Positions 39,397-47,181 of a stretch of DNA of 64,000 nucleotides are shown in pieces. The notes below the pieces were generated by a model. The model saw only the letters and a program-made list of their open reading frames with translations. It had not been told where the DNA came from and searched no databases. The position numbers were made by a program, and so were the translations under genes. Each line of letters starts with the position of its first letter. Position 1 is the first letter of the stretch. Origin of the DNA: Glycomyces sp040645615 (GTDB taxonomy: Bacteria; Actinomycetota; Actinomycetes; Mycobacteriales; Micromonosporaceae); contig NZ_JBEYYO010000018.1 in assembly GCF_040645615.1 (NCBI RefSeq), positions 49,069-113,068 on the forward strand. The letters are read 5' to 3'.

Positions 39397-41518
39397 CGTC
39401 GAGGCGCAGCAGGACCGAGCGGTCGACGTCGAGCGACGGCGCTTCCAGGCCGGTCTCGGCCAGGACCCGCCCGGGGAGCACCAGCTCGGTGTCCATCCAT
39501 GGTGGACGCTGCCCGGTCGGGACGGCCGCGGTGACGGCGAGTTCGCGGACCCGGTAGCGGCGCTCGGGGTCGAGGCCGGGGAATCGCAGGCGCGGCGGCG
39601 GCCACGTGGCGGGGCGGGCGAGCACCGCGAACTGGAACAGGGCCTCGCTCCTGTCGGACGCTACGACCCCGTCGAGTCGCACTTCCGGTGCGGTGTCGGC
39701 ATGCACGGTGTCTCCAGAGTGGAGCAGTCCGCGCAGTTCGCGGTGCGCGGCGACCCACGCTTTGAGGTCGGCGAAGGTCTGGTCATCGGCGATCGTGAGG
39801 TCGATCTCGACGCCGAGGTGCCCCCAGATCGAGGTCGCGGCCCGGAACGGCAGGGTCGCCACCCGGCCGGTGGTGTGCGAGGTCTCCGCGCCGATGTGGG
39901 TGCCCTGGAGTTCGGGCGGGGCCAGCAGCCCGGTCCAGCGGTGGACGTCGACGCGTTCGTGCGGGTCGTTGCAGTCCGAGGGCCAAACCCGGTCGGTGTG
40001 TGCGAGGACCCCGAGGTCGATGCGCCCGCCGCCGCTGGCGCAGGACTCGATCTCCAGGCCCGGGTGGGCCTCGCGCAGCTCGCGCATCATCCGGTAGGCG
40101 CGCTCGGTCTGGCGGTGCACCCCAGGGCGGCCGTCCGCGCTGTGCCCGGCGTCGGTGAGGTACCGGTTGTGGTCCCACTTGATGTAGGCGATCCCCAGCT
40201 GCGCGACGAGGCCCGAGATCCGTTGGAACACCAGGTCGTAGGCCTCGTCGTGACCGAGGTCGAGCACATGCTGGTGGCGCGAGGGCAGACCCGGGCCGTG
40301 GCCTGCGTCGAAGACCCACTCGGGGTGGGCGCGGGCGAGCTCGGAGTCGAGGTTGACCATCTCGGGCTCGAACCACAGCCCGAAGTCCATGCCGAGTTCG
40401 CGCACCCGGTCGGCGAGCGGTTCGAGCCCGTCCGGCCAGGCCCGCGGGTCGACCGTCCAGTCCCCCAGCGAGGTCGTGTCGTCGCGGCGGCCCAGGAACC
40501 ACCCGTCGTCGACCACGAACCGCTCCGCGCCCAGTTCGGCGCTGCGCTCGGCGAAGCGGATCAGCCTTGAAGGGTCGTGGTCGAAGTAGACGGCCTCCCA
40601 GGTGTTGACCAGGACCGGACGCGGCGAGCGCGGGTGCTCGGGCCGGGCGCGCAGGAAGCGGTGGACCTGGGAGGCGACGGCGTCGAGGCCGGTGCCGCGG
40701 GCACCGTACAGCCAAGGGCTCGTGTAGGACTCGCCCGTGCCGAGCACGAGTTCGTCGGGCAGCAGGAGTTCGCCGCCGCGCAGCACGCGGGTCCCGGCCG
40801 GGGTGCGTTCGGCCGCGAGGGCCTGGTTGCCGCTCCAGCCGAGGTGGGCGCCCCAGACCTCGCCGCGGCGGAACCCGAAGTCGGGCTCCCCGGCGCAGAG
40901 CATCGTGGGCGCTTCGAGGCCGGGCTTGCCGCCGCGGCTCTCGCGCACCCACGATCCGATCGGGAACGGATGGCGCTGCGGGACGCGCTCGTTGGCCCAG
41001 CGGCCGGTCAGGTCGAGCAGCTCGGTCGCGCGGTCGGGCACCGGGAGCGCGAGTTCGAGCGCGTCGAGCCGGTACGGGCCGCCGTGGTTGCGCAGGATCG
41101 CCCGGGTGCGCAAGAGGCCGCTCGCTTCGAGCCGGAACTCGACGGTGAGGCCGAGCTGGCTCGCCTCGTCGGTAGCGTCCACTGTGAGCAGTGCGGCGTC
41201 GCCGGAGTCGTCGAGATGCGTTGCGGTGACGGTGAACAGCGGGGCCCAGGCGCGGCCCGCGCGGGAGCCGGTCACGCCCGGGCGGCCGAGCCAGCCTTCG
41301 GCCAGCTGCGGCACCACCGGCACCGGCTGCGGGTAGGTCACGGGGCTGTCGCCGATCTTGGGCTCGGCGGCGCGGGCCACGGCGGCCAGGTCGGCGGGTG
41401 TGAGGTCGCCGAGGTCATTGCCCCAGTGGAGGATTCGCGGCAGGCGTGCCTGCGAGAGCGACACGACGACGCTCGTCCCGGCCCGCCGCAGGTGGACGGT
41501 GTCGGTGGTGGTGGTCAT
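39386..41518 (-). CDS. GH36 alpha-galactosidase
   Basis: A 710-aa intracellular glycosidase (no signal peptide) of clan GH-D. An N-terminal beta-supersandwich is followed by a TIM barrel. The nucleophile Asp is in IAYIKWDHNRYLTDAG, and the acid/base Asp is in VWPSDCNDPHERVDVHR. Other family motifs are NTWEAVYFDHD, FVVDDGWFLGRRDD, LWFEPEMVN and IESCASGGGRIDLG. It would release galactose from imported raffinose-type or related alpha-galactosides. It lies in an operon with GH97, a sugar ABC transporter and galactose mutarotase. Confidence 0.95.
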   Translation of the reverse strand: MTTTTDTVHLRRAGTSVVVSLSQARLPRILHWGNDLGDLTPADLAAVARAAEPKIGDSPVTYPQPVPVVPQLAEGWLGRPGVTGSRAGRAWAPLFTVTATHLDDSGDAALLTVDATDEASQLGLTVEFRLEASGLLRTRAILRNHGGPYRLDALELALPVPDRATELLDLTGRWANERVPQRHPFPIGSWVRESRGGKPGLEAPTMLCAGEPDFGFRRGEVWGAHLGWSGNQALAAERTPAGTRVLRGGELLLPDELVLGTGESYTSPWLYGARGTGLDAVASQVHRFLRARPEHPRSPRPVLVNTWEAVYFDHDPSRLIRFAERSAELGAERFVVDDGWFLGRRDDTTSLGDWTVDPRAWPDGLEPLADRVRELGMDFGLWFEPEMVNLDSELARAHPEWVFDAGHGPGLPSRHQHVLDLGHDEAYDLVFQRISGLVAQLGIAYIKWDHNRYLTDAGHSADGRPGVHRQTERAYRMMRELREAHPGLEIESCASGGGRIDLGVLAHTDRVWPSDCNDPHERVDVHRWTGLLAPPELQGTHIGAETSHTTGRVATLPFRAATSIWGHLGVEIDLTIADDQTFADLKAWVAAHRELRGLLHSGDTVHADTAPEVRLDGVVASDRSEALFQFAVLARPATWPPPRLRFPGLDPERRYRVRELAVTAAVPTGQRPPWMDTELVLPGRVLAETGLEAPSLDVDRSVLLRLDDVG

Positions 41519-41521
41519 GGT

Positions 41522-42370
41522 TCAGCCTTTCAAGCCGCTGCTGGCGATCCCGTTGAAGAACTGCCGTTGGAGGACCAGGAAGATGACGATGAGCGGCAGC
41601 GACGCGACCAGCGCGCCCGCCATGAGGGTCGGATAGTCGGTGCCGTACTGGCCCTGGAGCCCGGCCAGGCCCACCGTGAGCGGCCGGTGGTCGCCGCGGG
41701 GCGACACGATGAGCGGCCACAGCAGGTCGTTCCAGGAGTACAGCGAGGTGAGCACCGCCAGAGCGCCGAGCGTTGGCTTCACCATCGGGAGCATCACCGA
41801 CCGGAAGGTGCGCAAAGGCCCGGCCCCGTCGAGGCGCGCGGCCTCCTCGTAGGCGGCGGGGATAGACATGAACGCCTGCCGCATCAGGAAGACCCCGAAG
41901 GCCGAGAACATGCCCGGGATCGCCAGCGCGGGGATCGTGTCGAGGAGCTTCAGGTCGCGGACGAGCTCGAACTGTCCGATGAGGAACAGTTGGCTGGGGA
42001 CCATGAGCATCGCGATGAACAGTCCGAACAGGACGTTGCGGCCGGGGAACCGCAGGCGCGCGAACGCGTATCCGGCCAGGGCCGAGACCGCGAGTTGGCC
42101 GACCACGCGCAGGGCGAGGGCCGCGGCCGAGACGGTGAACTGGCTCCAGAACGGCACGGAGTCGAAGAACGTGGTGAACGCGTTGAACGTCGGGTCGGCG
42201 GGCCAGAACGTGGGCGGGGACTGGGAGGCCTCGCCGGTGGTCTTGAACGCGGTGATGAGCTGCCAGGCGAACGGGGCGACCATGAGGGCCGCGGCGGCGG
42301 TCAGGGCGAGGTGGAGCGCCCATTCGCCGCGGCGGGCGGCCTTCGGGGCGCGGGCGGTGCGGTCAGTCAT
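41522..42370 (-). CDS. Sugar ABC transporter permease (MalG-like)
   Basis: A 282-aa CUT1-family permease with six membrane helices and the EAA loop (EEAARLDGAGPLRTFRSVML). It pairs with the MalF-like permease, whose stop overlaps its start by 8 bp, to import an oligosaccharide delivered by the operon's binding lipoprotein. No ATPase is encoded in the operon; a shared MsiK-type ATPase elsewhere is likely, as in Streptomyces. Confidence 0.93.
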   Translation of the reverse strand: MTDRTARAPKAARRGEWALHLALTAAAALMVAPFAWQLITAFKTTGEASQSPPTFWPADPTFNAFTTFFDSVPFWSQFTVSAAALALRVVGQLAVSALAGYAFARLRFPGRNVLFGLFIAMLMVPSQLFLIGQFELVRDLKLLDTIPALAIPGMFSAFGVFLMRQAFMSIPAAYEEAARLDGAGPLRTFRSVMLPMVKPTLGALAVLTSLYSWNDLLWPLIVSPRGDHRPLTVGLAGLQGQYGTDYPTLMAGALVASLPLIVIFLVLQRQFFNGIASSGLKG

Positions 42371-43286
42371 AGAACACCCACCGGCGTTGGAGGCGGAACT
42401 GGAAGGCGGTGGCGAGCATGATGACCAGGAGCAGCACGATCGCGATGGCCGCGCCGTAGCCCTGGTCGAACTCGACGAAGGCCTTCTCGTAGAACAGGTA
42501 GACGATGGTCTTGGAGTCGGCCAGCGCGGTGTTGTCGACGCTGCGGAGCATGACGAAGACCAGGTCGAACATCTGGAGCGCGGAGATGACGCTGAGGACG
42601 GTCACCAGGAACACGCTCGGGGAGAGCATCGGGAGGGTGATCTTGAAGAACTGCCGCACCCGGCCCGCGCCGTCCAGGGAGGACGCTTCGTAGAGTTCGG
42701 GCGGGATGGACTGGAGTCCGGCGCCGAGGATGATGAGGTTGACGCCCAGGCTCATCCAGATGCCGACCGCGCCGATGGCGTAGATCGTGTAGGTCGCGTC
42801 GGCGACCCAATACTGGCCGGGGATGCCGAAGAGCGAGAGCGCCCAGTTGAGCAGGCCGAAGTCGCCGTTGTAGATGAAGCGCCAGACCATGCTGACGGCG
42901 ACCGGGAGCGTCACCACGGGCAGGAAGTAGAGGACGCGGTAGACGGTGCGACCGCGGCCGACCTGGTGGATGAGGGCGGCCAGGACGGTGGCGACGGGCA
43001 CGCCGAGCAGCAGGATCGCGGTGTAGATCGCGGAGTTGCCGAAGGCCTGCCAGAACTTGTCGTCGCCGAGCAGTTCGGTGTAGTTGTCCAGGCCGGTCCA
43101 TTCGCCGGGTCCGAACGCGGGGACGTCCATGAAGGACTTGGTGAAGGTCTTGGCGAACGGCCACAGGTAGAGCGCGGCGAGGCCGATGAACGCGGGGGCG
43201 ATCATCGCGTAGCCCCACCACGGGGACGGGCCGAGCCCGCCCGCGCGGCGTCGCCGCGCGGGGGGCCGGGCTGTTTTCGCGGTCAC
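42363..43286 (-). CDS. Sugar ABC transporter permease (MalF-like)
   Basis: A 307-aa CUT1 permease. Six helices begin at YAMIAPAFIGLAALYLWPFA, and the EAA loop is ELYEASSLDGAGRVRQFFKI. The GTG start overlaps the stop of the binding-protein gene by 4 bp (GTGA). It forms the transmembrane channel with the MalG-like subunit. Confidence 0.93.
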   Translation of the reverse strand: MTAKTARPPARRRRAGGLGPSPWWGYAMIAPAFIGLAALYLWPFAKTFTKSFMDVPAFGPGEWTGLDNYTELLGDDKFWQAFGNSAIYTAILLLGVPVATVLAALIHQVGRGRTVYRVLYFLPVVTLPVAVSMVWRFIYNGDFGLLNWALSLFGIPGQYWVADATYTIYAIGAVGIWMSLGVNLIILGAGLQSIPPELYEASSLDGAGRVRQFFKITLPMLSPSVFLVTVLSVISALQMFDLVFVMLRSVDNTALADSKTIVYLFYEKAFVEFDQGYGAAIAIVLLLVIMLATAFQFRLQRRWVFYD

Positions 43287-44521
43287 TTCGCGAGGACCTC
43301 GTCGATCGCGGCGTCGTAGGCCGCGGCGGCTTCGGCGGCGGTCTGCTCGCCGTTCCAGGCGGGGGCGAGGTATTCGCTGTCGAGGCCGGTCCATTCGGCG
43401 GCGTTGCCTTCGATGGGCAGGGGCACCGAGTAGTCGACGGCGTCGACGAAGACCTGGAGGTCGAACTCGGGCATCGCGTCGAGCCAGGTCTGCTGCGTGC
43501 CTTGGTAGGCGGGCAGGACCGCGCCGCTCTCGCCCTGGATCTTCGCGGCCTCCTCGCCGCTGGCGAAGATGAGGAACTCGGCGAGCTCTTCGGGGTGCTC
43601 GGTTCCGGCGTATCCGGCGTTGAGGATGCCCGAGATCATCGAGGCGCGCTGCTCGCCCATCGGGAGCGGGGCGACGCCGACGTTGGCGCGGAAGGCTTCG
43701 TCGGAGTAGAGGCGCTGGGCCCAGAAGGAGCCGGAGAAGTACATGGCGACCTTGCCGTCCATGAACATCTGCACCGATTCGGTGTCGGAGAGCTGCTGGA
43801 GGGTCGGCGAGGAGCCGTCGGTCTGCATCTGGCTCCAGAACTCGATGCCCGCGACCGCTTCGGGGGTGTCGAGGGCGGCTTTGCCGTCGTCGCCGATGAC
43901 CTGGCCGCCGGCCTGGTAGATCGAGTTGTAGTAGCCGCCTTGGCGGTCGATGGGGGCGGCGATGCCCCACACGCCCGCGCCCGGGTCGGTGAGGGCCCGG
44001 GCGGCGGTGCGGGCGTCGTCCCAGGTCCAGGTGTCGTCGGGGTAGGCGATCCCGGCGTCGTCGAAGAGGGCCTTGTTGAACCAGATGCCGTTGGTGTCGT
44101 AGTCCTTGGGGAGGCCGTAGAGGGCGTCGCCGGAGTCGTAGAGGTCGAGCACGGACTGGGGGTAGGCCGAGAGGTCCACATCGGAGGCCGCGTCGCGGAT
44201 GTCGAGGAGCTGGCCGCCTTCGGCGTAGGCGGGGTACTGGTCGGCGAGCATCCAGAACGCGTCGGGGGCGGTGCGCCCGGCCGCGCCGACTTGGAGGGTG
44301 GACCAGTATTCGGGCCAGGGCAGGACCTGGACCTCGATGTCGACGCCTTCGTGTTCGGCTTCGAAGGCCTCGGCGATGGCCTCCATCGCGGGTTTCTGGT
44401 CGTCGCTCCAGGTCGCGTAGGTGAGGGTGACGTCGCCGTCGTCGCCGCCGGAGCACCCGGCGAGGACGAGTGCGGTGGCGGCCGCCGCTGCGGTGGCGGA
44501 CCAGGTCTTGTGGTGTCGCAT
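43283..44521 (-). CDS. Sugar ABC transporter substrate-binding lipoprotein
   Basis: A 412-aa extracellular solute-binding protein family 1 member. Signal peptide and lipobox end at Cys-23 (ALVLAGC). The mature protein has the typical ATWSDDQKPAMEAIAEAFEA start, KDYDTNGIWFNKALFDDAGI, and GKVAMYFSGSFWAQRLY segments. It probably binds an alpha-galactoside, judging by its GH36, GH97 and mutarotase neighbours. ATG at 44521 has GGAG 5 nt upstream and lies 9 bp from the GH97 stop. Confidence 0.93.
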   Translation of the reverse strand: MRHHKTWSATAAAAATALVLAGCSGGDDGDVTLTYATWSDDQKPAMEAIAEAFEAEHEGVDIEVQVLPWPEYWSTLQVGAAGRTAPDAFWMLADQYPAYAEGGQLLDIRDAASDVDLSAYPQSVLDLYDSGDALYGLPKDYDTNGIWFNKALFDDAGIAYPDDTWTWDDARTAARALTDPGAGVWGIAAPIDRQGGYYNSIYQAGGQVIGDDGKAALDTPEAVAGIEFWSQMQTDGSSPTLQQLSDTESVQMFMDGKVAMYFSGSFWAQRLYSDEAFRANVGVAPLPMGEQRASMISGILNAGYAGTEHPEELAEFLIFASGEEAAKIQGESGAVLPAYQGTQQTWLDAMPEFDLQVFVDAVDYSVPLPIEGNAAEWTGLDSEYLAPAWNGEQTAAEAAAAYDAAIDEVLAK

Positions 44522-44529
44522 GGCTACTC

Positions 44530-47004
44530 CTAAATGACCGGACGGGCGGCGTCGCCCGTGCCGGGTGCTGCGAGGGGTCCGGCGCCGTGCAGCCGGGCGA
44601 GGGCCCAGTCGACGTGCGCCGGTTCGGGGAGCTCGGGCAGGGCGTCCGAGCGGAGGCTGAGGGTCCTCACGCCTTCGAGCGGGAGGTCGAGGGCGAGCGC
44701 GGGTTCGCCGGAGCGAATCTCGGCGGCGGCGATTTCGCGGCCGTCGCCGTGGACGCTGACGCGCGCGGCGGTGCCGGGCGTCTCGTCGTCGATCCCGACC
44801 CGCACGGTGAGGCGGGTGGCGGTGCCGCCGGGGTACAGGTCGATGCGAGAAGGGGTCGAGGCGCCGAGGCCGTCCTCGAAGGACTCCCCCGCGACGCGCA
44901 TCGGGAGGCCGTCGCCGGGGTTCCCGCCGCCGTTGCTGCGATCGCGTTCGACCGGGCCGCTCTCGTTGGTGAACGCGGTCATCGACATCGCCGAGACCTG
45001 ATGCGTCCCTTCGGGAAGCGGCCCCACGATACGGGCGTGGGACACGACCGGGACGTCGAGCGCGGGCAGGTCGGTGCCGGGCACTTCGACGGTGACCACG
45101 CCCGCGCGGCCGGGGGCCAGGCCTCGGAGCGCGCGGACGCGCCAGCGCCCGCCGCCGAGGTCGTCGGCGGCCCATCCGGGTGGGAGGCGCAGGGCCGCAC
45201 CGGGTTCGGTGCGCAATTCGGCGGTGCCGTCGAGGCCTGCGAGCTGCACGGCCGGTTCGACGGCGGGCGGGGCGAGTTCGGGGCGCTCGGTGGCTTGGAA
45301 CAGCGGCACGCCCGCGGGGGCGAAGATCGCCGCGAAGCCGCCGTTCTCGGCGATATCCACAGTGAACTCGTCTTGGACGGTGCGGGTCTCGGCGGGGCCG
45401 TCGCCCGCGATCCAGGCCTGGCCTGATCCGATGCGGCCCAACGGGACAGTGATGCGGCGGGCCTCGCCGGTGGCGATGCAGCCGATGAACCAGCGTTCGC
45501 CCCAGCGGCGGGCGATGACCGCTTCGCGGTCGGGGTCGCCCGCGAGCAGGAGGGTCTCGTCCCAGCGCGGGGCGAGCTCGGCGAGGAAGCGCGCGGCGTC
45601 GGGGCGGTCGAGGTAGGCGTCCACGTCGTCGGCGAAGTGCGTGATGCCGCATTCGAAGACGACACTGAGCGCGAGTTCGTGCCCGTCGCTGGTGGTGCGG
45701 CCCGGGGCGCTGAACGCCACGGGCGTGTAGTCCATCGCCCCGGCCACGTTGCGGGTGAACGGCTGGATCACGTTGTGGGAGGCCGAAAGCGGGGTGTCGT
45801 TATAGAACACGTAGTACTCGCTGCCGCGGATCGCCTCGTAGCCGATCACCTGCGGCCAGGTGCGGGCCCAGCCGCGCGGGATCACCGAGCCGTGGAAGTT
45901 CACGTGCAGGCCCAGGCGGGCGGTCTCGGCGAGGATCGTGTCGTACCAGCGGTACCGGTCCTTCGACTCCGACTCCATGAAGTCCACTTTGATCCCCGCG
46001 ACGCCCCAGGAGCGCCACAGCGCGAGCTTCGCGAGCCCTTCGGGGCCGTCGAGGTCGTGCCACACGGCCCACAGGTGGACCTGGACGCCGCGGCGGCTCG
46101 CGTAGGCCACGATCTCGGGCACCCAGGTCTCGTCCCAGCCACAGTCGATGAGCAGATGCTCCCAGCCGAGCCGGGCGGCCGCGTCCACGAAGTGCCGCTG
46201 GCGTTCGAGCTGCGCGCCGGAGTAGAAGTCCGACCACCAGGACCAGGCCGCGCGGCCGGGGCGGACCCAGGAGAAGTCGGCAGCGCTGTCGTACGGCGCG
46301 GGCGCGAGCTCGTCCACGAAGCGGCTCTCCACGATCTGGGCGAGGCCGCCGGTCAGGAAGACCCGCCAGGGGGTAAGAGGGCCGCGGGTGACCTCGGTCG
46401 AGGCGTCGGCGGTCGAGAACGTGAGGGTCCGCCCGTCGACCTGCGCGTGGGCGCCGCTGAAGCGGCCGTCGATCCCCGATTCGGTGACCAGGACGTGGGC
46501 CTCGCCGGTGCGGGCAAGGAACGGGAAGCCGTACGCGCCGGGCGCGAGGCCTGCGAGGTCGGCGCCGAAGCGGGGCGTCTCGTACCAAGTCTGGTAGTCC
46601 AGGGCCCACACGCGGGCGGCCGGGTCGAGGTCGAGGCGCGTGCGGTCGGCGTCGAGGCGGCGGTGGCCTTCGAGCCGGGGCGCGGCGTAGCGGACGGCGA
46701 TCCCGTCGGCGCTGGAGCGGACGTGGACCTGCCATTCGAGGCCGCCGGAGTGCCGCAGCTCGTGGACCTGCTCCAGATGGCTGTAGTGGTGGGTCCCGGC
46801 GGCCTTGCCCGAGCGGGCGGTCCAGGCCTCGGCGAGCTCGCGTTCGGTGCTGCGGACCAGCTCGGAGCCGGTGTCGAGGTCGATGCCGTCGAGGGTGAGT
46901 CCGAGGCGGACCGTGCCGAGACCGGCGCGGCCGGTGCGCAGGACCACACCGTGCGCGCTCGCCTCGATCCGGGGCGCGAGCCCGCTGCTGCTTCCGTTGA
47001 CCAC
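44530..47004 (-). CDS. Intracellular GH97 glycosidase, probable alpha-galactosidase
   Basis: An 824-aa enzyme without signal peptide. The GH97 N-terminal beta-domain (SGLEWQVHVRSSADGIAVRY) leads into a TIM barrel with WVRPGRAAWSWWSDFYSGAQ, LLIDCGWDETWVPEI, the retaining-type nucleophile Asp in VAGIKVDFMESES, and the acid/base region GYEAIRGSEY. A C-terminal NPCBM-like module follows (FEDGLGASTPSRIDLYPGG). KVDF-type GH97 members are retaining alpha-galactosidases, unlike the inverting SusB alpha-glucosidases. It is first in the operon with the ABC transporter and GH36, behind regulon promoter B. The GTG start has GGAG 5 nt upstream. Confidence 0.9.
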   Translation of the reverse strand: MVNGSSSGLAPRIEASAHGVVLRTGRAGLGTVRLGLTLDGIDLDTGSELVRSTERELAEAWTARSGKAAGTHHYSHLEQVHELRHSGGLEWQVHVRSSADGIAVRYAAPRLEGHRRLDADRTRLDLDPAARVWALDYQTWYETPRFGADLAGLAPGAYGFPFLARTGEAHVLVTESGIDGRFSGAHAQVDGRTLTFSTADASTEVTRGPLTPWRVFLTGGLAQIVESRFVDELAPAPYDSAADFSWVRPGRAAWSWWSDFYSGAQLERQRHFVDAAARLGWEHLLIDCGWDETWVPEIVAYASRRGVQVHLWAVWHDLDGPEGLAKLALWRSWGVAGIKVDFMESESKDRYRWYDTILAETARLGLHVNFHGSVIPRGWARTWPQVIGYEAIRGSEYYVFYNDTPLSASHNVIQPFTRNVAGAMDYTPVAFSAPGRTTSDGHELALSVVFECGITHFADDVDAYLDRPDAARFLAELAPRWDETLLLAGDPDREAVIARRWGERWFIGCIATGEARRITVPLGRIGSGQAWIAGDGPAETRTVQDEFTVDIAENGGFAAIFAPAGVPLFQATERPELAPPAVEPAVQLAGLDGTAELRTEPGAALRLPPGWAADDLGGGRWRVRALRGLAPGRAGVVTVEVPGTDLPALDVPVVSHARIVGPLPEGTHQVSAMSMTAFTNESGPVERDRSNGGGNPGDGLPMRVAGESFEDGLGASTPSRIDLYPGGTATRLTVRVGIDDETPGTAARVSVHGDGREIAAAEIRSGEPALALDLPLEGVRTLSLRSDALPELPEPAHVDWALARLHGAGPLAAPGTGDAARPVI

Positions 47005-47059
47005 TTCGTCTCCGTGTCACTGGTGTGACCGGTGAGCATGATGCGCACCGGCACTGTCG

Positions 47060-47115
47060 AGGCTAATGGCCGAACCGGGCTTCGGGAATGTTCGATCGCA
47101 CGGGTCGCCTGGACG
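47060..47115 (-). promoter_or_regulatory. Regulon promoter B (GH97/ABC/GH36 operon)
   Basis: On the minus strand: CGTCCAGG (47115-47108), 17 bp, CATTCCC (47090-47084), 18 bp, TAGCCT (47065-47060). The spacing is identical to promoters A and C. A transcript would start near 47053, giving a leader of about 50 nt before the GTG at 47004. Confidence 0.65.
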
Positions 47116-47127
47116 ATTCACCGCTCC

Positions 47128-47174
47128 ATGACAGGGCCAGGGAACGGCAAGCGCCTGCTCCCCGGCCCTGTCAT
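47128..47174 (-). terminator. Terminator of the secreted GH97 gene
   Basis: An 18-nt arm (47128-47145) pairs with 47157-47174, perfect over the outer 11 bp (ATGACAGGGCC / GGCCCTGTCAT). It lies 8 nt past the stop at 47182 and insulates the upstream gene from promoter B. Confidence 0.85.
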
Positions 47175-47181
47175 CGGACGA